From: VAXT01 sp038040395
Lineage (GTDB): Bacteria; Actinomycetota; Thermoleophilia; Gaiellales; Gaiellaceae
DNA length: 64,000 nucleotides
Direction: 5' to 3'
Assembly: GCA_038040395.1 (NCBI GenBank)
Contig: JBBPIJ010000013.1
Span: forward strand, 1-64,000
Under the pieces are notes generated by a model. The model had not been told where the DNA came from and did not search any database. It saw only the letters and a program-made list of their open reading frames with translations. Within the stretch, counting starts at the first letter, position 1; every line of letters starts with the position of its first letter. A program made the position numbers and the translations under genes. Below are positions 1 through 7,950 of the stretch, piece after piece.

Positions 1-1651
1 GGATCACGATCGGGGTCTGGTTCTGGTACGGGCAAGGTGGTGGAGGCGGAGGTGGCGGAGGTGGCGGAGGTGGCGGAGGTGGCGGTGGTGGAGGTGGTGG
101 AGGTGGAGGCGGAGGTGGCGGGGGTGGAGGAGGGGGCGGAGGTGGTGGCGGTGGCGGCGGAGGTGGCGGCGGAGGTGGCGGGGGTGGAGGCGGTGGCGGA
201 GGTGGCGGCGGTGGCGGGGGTGGAGGCGGGGGTGGAGGCGGTGGCGGAGGTGGCGGCGGTGGCGGGGGTGGAGGCGGTGGCGGAGGTGGCGGCGGAGGTG
301 GCGGTGGCGGAGGTGGAGGTGGAGAACCGGAGTAGATGTAGTCGACCCCGAGGTTGTTCACGAGCGGGGGCGCGCAGGAGAACTGCGTGAAGAAGTTGCC
401 CGTGCCGGCGGCCTGGATCCCGCTCACCTCGCCCAAGCCGCTGTCGGCAGTCGCTCCGTAGATGACCGAGATCGTGCTCGAGTCCTCACGCAGGCGGATC
501 TCGAAGTCGGCCGTCCCCGCGCGCCCGAAGTAGCTCGTGCGCCACTCGATGTTGAAGATCCGGTGCGGGGCGATGCCGTTCACCGACGTGAAGATGCCGT
601 TGCCCGTCTGGTCGGTGCGCAGATCGTCCTGGTAGGGGAGGAGTGCGCGGTCGAAGTTCACGTTCGGCAGGCAGGTGGCCCCGAAGTTGGTCGAATTGCC
701 GGCGAACTGGATGTTTCCGTTCGAGCTGACGTAGGCCTGCGTGTACGTAGCGTCGTAGACCGAGGCCGGGAAGGGGAAGGTGACGAGCGTCGTGCAGTCG
801 TCGCAGTGGTTGCCGATGTCCGTCGTCCCAGGCGCGACCGTCGCGGTGAGGGTGGCGGTCGTGTAGTTCTGAAGCGGAGGGCCTGGGTAGATGTAGTCGA
901 CCCCGAGGTTGTTCACGAGCGGGGGCGCGCAGGAGAACTGCGTGAAGAAGTTGCCCGTGCCGGCGGCCTGGATCCCGCTCACCTCGCCCAAGCCGCTGTC
1001 GGCAGTCGCTCCGTAGATGACCGAGATCGTGCTCGAGTCCTCACGCAGGCGGATCTCGAAGTCGGCCGTCCCCGCGCGCCCGAAGTAGCTCGTGCGCCAC
1101 TCGATGTTGAAGATCCGGTGCGGGGCGATGCCGTTCACCGACGTGAAGATGCCGTTGCCCGTCTGGTCGGTGCGCAGATCGTCCTGGTAGGGGAGGAGTG
1201 CGCGGTCGAAGTTCACGTTCGGCAGGCAGGTGGCCCCGAAGTTGGTCGAATTGCCGGCGAACTGGATGTTTCCGTTCGAGCTGACGTAGGCCTGCGTGTA
1301 CGTAGCGTCGTAGACCGAGGCCGGGAAGGGGAAGGTGACGAGCGTCGTGCAGTCGTCGCAGTGGTTGCCGATGTCCGTCGTCCCAGGCGCGACCGTCGCG
1401 GTGAGGGTGGCGGTCGTGTAGTTCCCAAGGCCGCCGCCGCTGCTCCTGTGGAGTGGATACGCCTGAGCACGTGCAACGCGATCGGCCTCCCCGACTGAAG
1501 CTTCAACCCTGTCCGCTGCCGCCGTGCGCGGAAGCAGAGCGGCGCGTTTTGCCGCTGCCGTCGGCGGCGCCTCTCCGAACGCCGCGATTGCCATTGGAGT
1601 GCCGAACAGAAGCGTGACGGTGCCAACTGCCCAGAGGATCTTGGCCCTCAT
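1..1651 (-). CDS. Secreted repeat protein with polyproline tract (partial, C-terminus off window)
   Basis: The frame is open from an ATG at 1651 to the window edge (550 residues), and GGGGAGGA lies 8 bases upstream of the start. Residues 1-25 form a signal peptide (MRAKILWAVGTVTLLFG...). Two identical beta-rich modules of about 180 residues follow, each with a CDDC pair near its start and motifs such as YVSSNGNIQF and FNIEWRTSYFG, which resemble extracellular nidogen-like or calcium-independent beta-sandwich domains. After the second module come 96 uninterrupted prolines, then CPYQNQTP before the edge. A surface or exported role is inferred; I do not recognise a named family. The C-terminus is missing, so any sorting signal cannot be judged. 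Confidence 0.8.
   Translation of the reverse strand, partial: MRAKILWAVGTVTLLFGTPMAIAAFGEAPPTAAAKRAALLPRTAAADRVEASVGEADRVARAQAYPLHRSSGGGLGNYTTATLTATVAPGTTDIGNHCDDCTTLVTFPFPASVYDATYTQAYVSSNGNIQFAGNSTNFGATCLPNVNFDRALLPYQDDLRTDQTGNGIFTSVNGIAPHRIFNIEWRTSYFGRAGTADFEIRLREDSSTISVIYGATADSGLGEVSGIQAAGTGNFFTQFSCAPPLVNNLGVDYIYPGPPLQNYTTATLTATVAPGTTDIGNHCDDCTTLVTFPFPASVYDATYTQAYVSSNGNIQFAGNSTNFGATCLPNVNFDRALLPYQDDLRTDQTGNGIFTSVNGIAPHRIFNIEWRTSYFGRAGTADFEIRLREDSSTISVIYGATADSGLGEVSGIQAAGTGNFFTQFSCAPPLVNNLGVDYIYSGSPPPPPPPPPPPPPPPPPPPPPPPPPPPPPPPPPPPPPPPPPPPPPPPPPPPPPPPPPPPPPPPPPPPPPPPPPPPPPPPPPPPPPPPPPPPPPPPPCPYQNQTPIVI
35..322 (-). repeat. NGG trinucleotide tract encoding 96 consecutive prolines
   Basis: Read on the minus strand in the frame of the enclosing gene, every one of the 96 codons is CCN. 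All four proline codons are mixed irregularly, so it is not a simple one-codon slippage repeat. Confidence 0.92.
332..1425 (-). repeat. Perfect in-frame tandem duplication, 555-bp period
   Basis: Bases 332-870 and 887-1425 appear identical over about 539 bp, separated by a 16-bp unique linker, giving a 185-residue period. Identity at silent positions points to very recent duplication, ongoing gene conversion or an assembly effect. Confidence 0.9.
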
Positions 1652-1754
1652 CCGCGGTCCTCCCCTTCGATGGGTCGTCGACCCGCCGGTTGCCTAGGCT
1701 ATTTCTACTGCCCGGGGGAAGAAAAGGCAACCTCTGGATCGAGACCGAGCTGTC

Positions 1755-1940
1755 TTGTTGTCTCGGCTAGCGCCGCTGGGCGCCGACGTGCTCGAGCTCG
1801 ACGTGCTCGCCTCGAACGACGGCGCGCGTGCGGTGTACGAGCGCTGGGGCTTCTCGTCGATCGAGCTGACGCTCGCCGCGCCGATCGACGCGCTCGTCGC
1901 GCGGCTGGGCGCACGCGCGGCGGATCCCACGTTCGGCTAA
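1755..1940 (+). pseudogene. C-terminal fragment of a GNAT acetyltransferase
   Basis: The 61 residues from a TTG contain VLELDVLASNDGARAVYERW followed by GF and a beta strand. This is the N-x-x-A-x-x-x-Y-x-x-x-GF block that forms the last helix and strand of GNAT N-acetyltransferases. The N-terminal three quarters, including the acetyl-CoA-binding loop, are absent, so this is a remnant. It lies divergently from the gene at 1651 and just upstream of a tRNA-like fragment, suggesting a recombination scar. Confidence 0.65.
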
Positions 1941-1993
1941 CGAGCGCGTGTGCGTCGTTACTGCCTCTGAACTTCCATGGTAAGGAGGGGGTC

Positions 1994-2018
1994 TCCGGTT
2001 CGAGTCCGGAAGAGGGCT
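1994..2018 (+). other. tRNA 3'-end-like fragment (T-arm plus acceptor strand)
   Basis: TCCGG at 1994-1998 and CCGGA at 2006-2010 pair around the loop TTCGAGT, a standard T-arm. Seven bases plus a discriminator follow (AGAGGGC T). No matching 5' acceptor strand, D-arm or anticodon arm is found in the preceding 80 bases, so this is not an intact tRNA. Such fragments are typical of integration sites. Confidence 0.45.
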
Positions 2019-2057
2019 CTGCAGAAGCCGCGCGTCTGCGGGGCTGAGGAGCTGGGC

Positions 2058-2547
<490 letters not shown>

Positions 2548-2555
<8 letters not shown>

Positions 2556-3003
2556 TGCGAAGCACCTCCTCCGGGCGGCTCATTAGCCGCTGCAGCAGTT
2601 CGTCCACGCGGGCGAAGCCGCTCTTCGCTCCTTCCTCGACGCCGTACTGCATCGTCGTGTCGCGCTCCTCGGTGGTAGCGAAGCGCATCGTCTGCGTCAG
2701 CTTCGTCCGCTCGCCCAGATCCTCGAACTCGAGCGTCTGCAGGTGGTTCTGGAACGTCTGCACGAGCCGCTCGGGCGCGTCGACCTCGCGGAACTCGCCC
2801 TCGACGACGCCGAAGGCGGTGCGGAAGCGGTAGGTGCCGCCGGGACGGACGTCCATCTCCTCGACGAGCGTGCCGTCGCCCCACCATTCCGGGATCAGCG
2901 TCGGGTCGGTCCAGACGGAGAAGACGTGCGTGCGCGGTGCGTCGAAGATCCGCTCGACGCGGATCTCGAGCTCGTTCGGGGTGGTGACGGTGGTCTCGTT
3001 CAT
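2548..3003 (-). CDS. SRPBCC / AHSA1-domain protein
   Basis: 151 residues with the START-like AHSA1 signature: RVFDAPRTHVF-type opening (here RIFDAPRTHVFSVWTDP), EWWGDGT, then DVRPGGTYRFR and a C-terminal helix with VDELLQRL. Members bind hydrophobic ligands or act as Hsp90-cochaperone-like proteins. Encoded with an ArsR regulator they are widespread stress or detoxification modules of unknown ligand. It overlaps the downstream DUF1801 gene by 8 bases and follows the other DUF1801 gene by 22 bases. Confidence 0.88.
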
Positions 3004-3025
3004 CGTGCTCCCTTCGGCTTGGCCC

Positions 3026-3448
3026 TCAGCTCACGGCCTTCTTCACGAGCGTGGCGATCTTCTTCTCGTCGGCGGCGGTCAGCTCCGTCAGCGCAAACGA
3101 CGTCGGCCACATTGCGCCTGCGTCGATGTTCGCCTGGTCGCTGAACCCGAACGTCGCGTATCTCGACTTGAACTTCGCCGCGTCTTGGAAATAGCAGACG
3201 ACTTTGCCGTCCTTGTTGGCCCACGCGGGCATCCCGTACCAGGTCCTCGGCACGAGGGACGGCGCGGTGACCTTGACGATCTCGTGGATCCGCTTGGCCA
3301 GGGCGCGATCCTTTCCCTTCATCTCGGCGACCTTCGCGAGCAGGGTGCTTTCCCCGTCCGCCTTGTGCGCTTCCGCCTTGAGCTCGGCGGCGCGCTCTTT
3401 CATGGCAGCCCGTTCCTCGGGCGTGAATCCCTTCAACTTCTCAGCCAT
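3026..3448 (-). CDS. DUF1801 (YdhG-like) protein
   Basis: 140 residues starting MAEKLKGFTPEERAAMKERA. It carries the same DUF1801 blocks as the gene at 2058 (KGKDRALAKRIHEIV, TWYGMPAWANKDGKVVCYF, RYATFGFSDQAN), so the two are paralogues flanking the AHSA1 gene. It is the second gene of the operon, 18 bases after the ArsR stop. Function unknown beyond family level. Confidence 0.86.
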   Translation of the reverse strand: MAEKLKGFTPEERAAMKERAAELKAEAHKADGESTLLAKVAEMKGKDRALAKRIHEIVKVTAPSLVPRTWYGMPAWANKDGKVVCYFQDAAKFKSRYATFGFSDQANIDAGAMWPTSFALTELTAADEKKIATLVKKAVS

Positions 3449-3466
3449 CGCGACGTACCTCCATCC

Positions 3467-3778
3467 TCATCGTGCTCTCTTTGTCCGTTCCACGACCTGC
3501 GCGAAGCGGTCGAGCCGCTGCAGCCACGTGCTGATGCCCTCGAAGGCGTAGGGCGCGAGCATGCACCTGCGGACACGGCCGACCTTCTCCGTCGTCACGA
3601 GCTGCGCCTCCTCGAGCAGCCGGATGTGCTTCTTCATCCCGGTCAGCGACATGCCGAAGGGCTCGGCGAGCTCGCTGATCGTTGCCCTGCCGGAACCGAG
3701 TCGTTCGAGGACGGCGCGGCGGGTCGGGTCGGCGAGGGCTGCGAAAGCGCGGTCGACGGTCTGTGGATACTGAACCAT
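3467..3778 (-). CDS. ArsR-family transcriptional regulator
   Basis: 103 residues from the ATG at 3778 (MVQYPQTVDRAFAALADPTRR). The winged helix includes the ArsR signature ALADPTRRAVLERL and the recognition helix SLTGMKKHIRLLEEAQLV. There is no Cys-rich metal site, so it belongs to the metal-independent ArsR regulators that lead AHSA1/SRPBCC operons. An in-frame GTG/ATG extension to 3850 exists but would run through the promoter and operator; the ATG at 3778 fits a leaderless message. It probably represses its own operon. Confidence 0.88.
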   Translation of the reverse strand: MVQYPQTVDRAFAALADPTRRAVLERLGSGRATISELAEPFGMSLTGMKKHIRLLEEAQLVTTEKVGRVRRCMLAPYAFEGISTWLQRLDRFAQVVERTKRAR

Positions 3779-3783
3779 TAGGT

Positions 3784-3814
3784 TCACTATAGTGAGTTCG
3801 GCGCTGTGATGCAA
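3784..3814 (-). promoter_or_regulatory. ArsR promoter with overlapping palindromic operator, leaderless start
   Basis: On the minus strand TTGCAT (3809-3814) and TATAGT (3786-3791) are separated by exactly 17 bases, and the ATG begins 8 bases after the -10 box. The 12-base palindrome TCACTATAGTGA (3784-3795) covers the -10 box, so a dimeric repressor bound there would block transcription. No Shine-Dalgarno fits between the -10 box and the ATG, implying a leaderless transcript. Confidence 0.7.
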
Positions 3815-3884
3815 TACCGGCCGATCGATGATCCGAATCGCGACGGACATGCCGTCGCTCTCGTCGAGACGGAATCCCCTTCGC

Positions 3885-4358
3885 CTATGAGCCGGCCGCC
3901 GCTCGCTCGAGTTCGTCGATGTCGATCTTCTTCATCTTCAGCATCGCTTCCATGACGCGCTGCGACTTCTCTGCGTCCGGATCACTCAGCAGCTTGGGCA
4001 GGGCGGTCGGGACGATCTGCCACGACAGGCCGAACCTGTCCTTCAGCCAGCCGCAGGGGCCTTCTTCGCCACCTTCCGAGAGCTTGCTCCAGAACGCGTC
4101 CACCTCTTCCTGGTCCTTGCAGCTCACCTGGAACGAGACGGCCTCGTTGAACATGAAGTCCGGCCCGCCGTTCAAGGCCACGAACTCTTGCCCGTCGAGC
4201 TCGAAGCTGACGGTCATCGCCGTCCCCTCCGGGCGTGGCCCGGCTGAGCCGTAGCGGGCAACGTCGACGATCCTCGAGTTCGGGAACACCGACGTGTAGA
4301 AGTTCGCCGCGTCTTCGCCCTCCGTATCGAACCACAGGCATGGAGTGATCTTCTGCAT
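3885..4358 (-). CDS. VOC-superfamily PhnB-like protein
   Basis: 157 residues. The opening QKITPCLWFDTEGEDAANFY and the block VSFELDGQEFVALNGGPDF are diagnostic of the PhnB / '3-demethylubiquinone methyltransferase-like' glyoxalase-fold family, with a C-terminal helix QRVMEAMLKMKKIDI. AAAGGAAG lies 5 bases upstream of the ATG. Such genes often accompany ArsR/AHSA1/DUF1801 sets; here it stands upstream of, but outside, the ArsR promoter. The substrate is unknown. Its 5' leader begins where the neighbouring DUF3494 gene is cut off. Confidence 0.85.
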   Translation of the reverse strand: MQKITPCLWFDTEGEDAANFYTSVFPNSRIVDVARYGSAGPRPEGTAMTVSFELDGQEFVALNGGPDFMFNEAVSFQVSCKDQEEVDAFWSKLSEGGEEGPCGWLKDRFGLSWQIVPTALPKLLSDPDAEKSQRVMEAMLKMKKIDIDELERAAAGS

Positions 4359-4392
4359 GTCTTCCTTTCGCCTGACGATGGAAAGTTGGCGC

Positions 4393-4924
4393 CGGCATCT
4401 ACGGTGAGGTCACCGCTGCTTGGAGCCTGAAAGATGAAGACCGAGCCCGAGTCTCCGCCCCCGTCCAACGTCAGCGGAACGGGCTCGCTGATCAGGATGC
4501 CCGAGGTCGAGTTGTAGACGCCTGGGCCGAGCGTCCTTCCAGCGAAATTGAGGCCGGTGATCGAGTCGGTCGGGGTCTGCGCTTCGGCGAAGCCGTAGGC
4601 GGTGAGAAGGCTCGCCTGGGCGTTGGCGAGCTCAGAGGAGCCGGCGCCGTAAGCGCCGAACCCGGGATGAGTCACGCCTGCGCCGATCGACGTCGATGAG
4701 CCGACGTTGCCGCTGACGACAGTGTTTGCGCCGGCATTCGTCATCGCGGTGGCCGAAAGGGCTCCGAATGATGCGGTGTCTCCGAGGTCGACGCTCGCCG
4801 GGGCCGACAGCGCGCTCCCCACAAACGAAAGCGTCAGCAGCACCGCGAGCATCAACAGCCCGACGGCCGGCCGCGCGACGGAGCGCGAGCGGTTCACGGT
4901 TGCGTCGTACGTTGAAAGCTTCAC
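4393..4924 (-). pseudogene. 3'-truncated DUF3494 (ice-binding-like) protein
   Basis: From a GTG at 4924 with GGAAGGA upstream, about 177 residues match the intact paralogue at 5851-6732: signal peptide, VDLGDTASFGALSATAMTNAG, STSIGAGVTHPGFGAYGAGS, GPGVYNSTSGILIS and GSVFIFQA. Homology stops near 4393 at DLTVDAGANF. The frame then runs 60 residues into the VOC gene in another register and ends at 4214. The last third of the beta-solenoid is missing, so a stable fold is unlikely. Confidence 0.75.
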
Positions 4925-5083
4925 TCTTCGGTCCTTCCGGAGCGTGCTGGGTTTGTGGGCATCGCCGGGCCAGGCCGGTGCTCAGGCTTCGCATAGTCGG
5001 TCGGCAAGCCGCACGCCGCGGAGTAGTCCGCGGAAACGCCACTCCTTCTCCCCCGGATGCGCCCGCACGGCGGGACTAATTGC

Positions 5084-5854
5084 CTATCGGGTGATGGTTA
5101 CGGGCACGCCGGGTCCGATACGCCGTACCAGCCACCGCGTCGCGCCTGTGTCCAGGCGCACGCAGCCGTGGGAAACCGCCGTGCCGGGCGTGCCGCCGAT
5201 GTTGTTCAAGCCGTGCAGTGCGATCTGGCCCGGGCCTCCGGCGAACTCCTGGTAGACGGTCGAGCGGGCGCTCAGGGCAAGCGCGAACGGCGCCCCGACC
5301 GCGCCTGGCGACAGCTTGATCGACTCCTCGACGAAGAACTCGCCGAGCGGAGTCGGCGTGGTCGGCTTGCCCACGACGGCCTTGAAGATTCGAATGCGAC
5401 GGCTGTGGTCGTAAACCACGACGCGGCGCGAGGAGGTGATGACGACGACGTGCCAGCCCGTCTTCCAGGAAACCGTTGCGCGACGCATGATCCATCCGGT
5501 TCTTCCGTTCGGGCGCCCAGGCAACCTGACGAGTAGCCACCGGTGGCCGCTGCCGGTCTTGTGCGCGAGCACGGGGAGGACTGTCCGTTGCTCGGTGATC
5601 GGCCTTCTCGTCTGAAGCCTCGCAACCACCCTCGAGCCCGCGGTTGGGCTCGAGAACGCTTTGTGCGGGCTGAACAGGGACACGAGCTCCTGCGTCGGCT
5701 TGACGACGCTCGGTGCGAGGGCCTCTGCCGGAGCCGCGCCCGCCCACGTGGCGGCGAGCAGCGCGATCCCGCCGAGGGCCGGCGCGAGCGACAGCCACGA
5801 GCGGACGGGCTCTCCGCCCGCTCGTGGCCAATCTCTCAAGTCCGCGATCGTCAA
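5084..5854 (-). CDS. L,D-transpeptidase (YkuD domain) with SH3-like domain
   Basis: 256 residues. A signal/anchor segment lies at 20-45, an SH3-like region at about 70-125 (LVRLPGRPNGRTGWIMRR), and the YkuD catalytic domain at 135-256. The catalytic motif is complete: H214 in IALHG and the block SHGCVRL with H229, nucleophile C231 and R233. The enzyme would make 3-3 peptidoglycan cross-links or attach proteins outside the membrane. The TTG start at 5854 overlaps the DUF3494 stop as TTGA, so it is translationally coupled to that secreted protein. Confidence 0.9.
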   Translation of the reverse strand: MTIADLRDWPRAGGEPVRSWLSLAPALGGIALLAATWAGAAPAEALAPSVVKPTQELVSLFSPHKAFSSPTAGSRVVARLQTRRPITEQRTVLPVLAHKTGSGHRWLLVRLPGRPNGRTGWIMRRATVSWKTGWHVVVITSSRRVVVYDHSRRIRIFKAVVGKPTTPTPLGEFFVEESIKLSPGAVGAPFALALSARSTVYQEFAGGPGQIALHGLNNIGGTPGTAVSHGCVRLDTGATRWLVRRIGPGVPVTITR

Positions 5855-6732
5855 CCGGTGAGGCCGAACGAGCGAACGGGCGGCTTCGGGCTCGGCGGCC
5901 TTACCCGCGGCTTTGGCTTCGTGGCGGCAGGCGGAGGCGGCGTCGCGCCTGGTGGCGGCGGGCCCGAGCCCGGCGCAGCTGAGCAGGTCGGCTTGTTAAT
6001 GACGTCGTGAATGAAGGTCACGTCCGCGTTGCGAGCCAAGACCCTGCCGTCGACGGTGATGTGTTCCGTCAACGTGATCTGCGTGAGAGCGAGGATCGTC
6101 CCCACGAAGTTCTTGTCCGTGTTCTTCAGGAATGCCGAGTTGACTTTCCAGAAGACGTTGCACGGCTGGGCGCCATTCGTGTAGGCCATCGTGGACGTCG
6201 GGTCGACGGTCAGGTTTCCGCTGCTCGCGGCCTGGAAGATGAAGACCGAATTCGGGTCTCCGCCCCCGTCGAGAGTCAGCGCGATGGGGCCGCTGATCAG
6301 GATGTCCGAGCTGGAGTTGTAGACGCCTGGAGCGAGCGTCCTGCCGGCCAGATTTGCGCCGGTGATGGTGGGCTGGTTCGGCGCCTGCGCTTCGGCGAAG
6401 CCATAGGCGGTGAGGAGGCTGGCCTGGGCATTGGCGAGCTCAGGAGAGCCCGCGCCGTATGCGGCGAACCCGGGATGGGTGACGCCTGAGCCGATCGAGG
6501 TCGACGAGCCGATGTTGCCGTTGACCACGGTGTTTTGGCCGGCGTTCGTCATGGCGGCGAAGGAAAGAGCGCCGAAGGACTCGGCGTTTCCTAGGTCGAC
6601 CTTTGCCTGGGCAGAAAGAGCGCTGCCGGCAAATGCGAGCGTCACCAGCACGGCGAGCAAGAGCAGCCCCAGTGCCGGCGGTGCGACGGAGTGCGAGCGT
6701 GCCGCGCCCGTCTTGAACTTGAAAAGCTTCAT
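5851..6732 (-). CDS. Secreted DUF3494 (ice-binding-like) protein with Pro-rich tail
   Basis: The ATG at 6732 is preferred over the one at 6747 because GGAAGGATCC sits between them at proper spacing. 293 residues: signal peptide with SALSA cleavage region, DUF3494 beta-solenoid domain (about 45-250; ESFGALSFAAMTNAG to DVINKPTC), then a Pro/Lys/Arg-rich tail of about 45 residues ending in RSFGLTG. DUF3494 proteins include ice-binding proteins but most bacterial members are adhesins or have unknown roles. Coupling to the L,D-transpeptidase suggests wall attachment. Confidence 0.85.
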   Translation of the reverse strand: MKLFKFKTGAARSHSVAPPALGLLLLAVLVTLAFAGSALSAQAKVDLGNAESFGALSFAAMTNAGQNTVVNGNIGSSTSIGSGVTHPGFAAYGAGSPELANAQASLLTAYGFAEAQAPNQPTITGANLAGRTLAPGVYNSSSDILISGPIALTLDGGGDPNSVFIFQAASSGNLTVDPTSTMAYTNGAQPCNVFWKVNSAFLKNTDKNFVGTILALTQITLTEHITVDGRVLARNADVTFIHDVINKPTCSAAPGSGPPPPGATPPPPAATKPKPRVRPPSPKPPVRSFGLTG

Positions 6733-6922
6733 TTTGGATCCTTCCATCAGCCTGCGTCATCGCCGGTATGGACGTTGCGGCCGGCGACCTTCTCCGGCCT
6801 ACGTGGCTAAGGGCGGATCCTGGGTGAGCCCGCCTACCGTTGTGGGCTCGGCGATTGCGCGAAATCGGTCAGCGCCACTCCGCGCGAGGTAGTTCGGCGT
6901 CTCGTCCGCGTGTGGGAGTCGG

Positions 6923-6942
6923 AGTCCCTCGATCGAGGGACT
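6923..6942. other. Perfect 20-bp palindrome in the 6733-7013 intergenic region
   Basis: AGTCCCTCGATCGAGGGACT is fully self-complementary. It lies between the end of the propeller operon (7014) and the DUF3494 start (6732), both on the minus strand. It could be a factor-dependent or U-poor terminator for the operon, or a dimer-binding site. A weaker GGCCC/GGGCC hairpin lies at 6994-7008. Confidence 0.5.
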
Positions 6943-7013
6943 GCTCAGTTGGCAGCGAACCGACCAAGACATCGTACAGGTCTGGCTGTCCGAGGCCCTT
7001 CGCGGGCCGAAAC

Positions 7014-7889
7014 CTAACCCCCGCTCACGAGAACGACGGGCACCCGTACCTCGTGCGGCGGCTTACCCGTGCCGGCGGCATCGTCGTCCGAGACGACGAT
7101 CGTCCCGCTCTGCTCGTGGTCGGTTCTGAAGCGCGCGTTCACCGAATACGTCCCGCGGCAGCCTGTCCCGCAGGTCGCCGTCGTGAACGTGCTGCCGATC
7201 ACACGCCCGTCGGCGTCGAGGATCTTCACGGTCACGTTCGCCTCGAAGACGTTCGCACTCCCGGAAACCGTCACGGGGCTCGTGACCCGCGACCCCGCAA
7301 TGGGGCGGGAGACGACGATCACCGGCAGGAGATCCTTGTAGTCGCCGCGGCCGACCGGATGCGAGAGGACGATGCCCTCGCTCGAGAAGACGTTCACCGG
7401 GGTGCCGTCGAGCCTGAAGCTGACCGCTTTCACGGTCGGGAATTGCGTGAGCGTGTAGACGACCTGGCCGAGGCGCACCTGCATCGAGAGGGAGCCGCCG
7501 CCCGACTGGTACTCGGAGGTCAGGTCGACGGTCGCAACGCCGTCCTTGATCGAGATTACGAGCAAGCGCGTGCCGGCTGGGATCGCACTGTCGACGCCCG
7601 ATGCGCGCTCTGCCCTGGTGGGACCGGCGAGCAGCGCTTCCATCGCCGCGGTCGCAACGCGGAGGGTCGCCTCGTGTGTCCGCTTCAGGCTCACGAGCTT
7701 CTCGCCGCGGGCGAACCACACCTCGAGGGAGGTGGGAGCGGGCAGCGTAGTGTCCGAATTGGTCGTCGAGGCAACCGGGTTCGGAGCCGGGCCGAGAGAG
7801 ACGGCACTCTTCGAGTCGCGGCTCGCGAAGATGATGCCGAGCGAGCCACCGAGCACGACCAGGCTTGCGAGTATGAGAGCGGTCTTCAC
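7014..7889 (-). CDS. GerMN-Gmad2 secreted protein
   Basis: 291 residues. After a signal peptide (LILASLVVLGGSLG), residues 45-165 form a GerMN (germane) domain with AMEALLAGPTRAER, DGVATVDLTSEYQSGGGS and QVVYTLTQFPTVKAVSF. Residues 185-275 form a Gmad2 Ig-like domain (SRPIAGSRVTSPVTVSGSA ... GTYSVNARF). These domains occur in Bacillus GerM and actinobacterial LpqB-type envelope proteins. Last of the five-gene operon, 61 bases after the preceding stop. No sporulation genes are seen in the window, so an envelope function is more likely than germination. Confidence 0.85.
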   Translation of the reverse strand: MKTALILASLVVLGGSLGIIFASRDSKSAVSLGPAPNPVASTTNSDTTLPAPTSLEVWFARGEKLVSLKRTHEATLRVATAAMEALLAGPTRAERASGVDSAIPAGTRLLVISIKDGVATVDLTSEYQSGGGSLSMQVRLGQVVYTLTQFPTVKAVSFRLDGTPVNVFSSEGIVLSHPVGRGDYKDLLPVIVVSRPIAGSRVTSPVTVSGSANVFEANVTVKILDADGRVIGSTFTTATCGTGCRGTYSVNARFRTDHEQSGTIVVSDDDAAGTGKPPHEVRVPVVLVSGG

Positions 7890-7950
7890 GAGAGCCTCCT
7901 GTTCGGCATGGTTGCAGGTGGTCCTGGGTTGAGGGCTGCGGGATGGATGC

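Noticed and set aside
37..390. Plus-strand frame encoding a Val/Glu/Ala repeat protein
   Set aside because: It is the antisense shadow of the polyproline tract; the minus-strand frame has a signal peptide, ribosome site and structured modules.
563..1498. 311-residue plus-strand frame with internal repeat
   Set aside because: Antisense shadow of the duplicated minus-strand modules; no ribosome site and Arg/Val-rich composition typical of GC-rich shadows.
6733..6870. Possible c-di-AMP (ydaO) riboswitch upstream of the DUF3494/L,D-transpeptidase pair
   Set aside because: The minus-strand leader has ACGTAGGC and some paired segments, but the GGGUGAA core and the CAGCUAACC block do not match. 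A covariance-model search with RF00379 would settle it.
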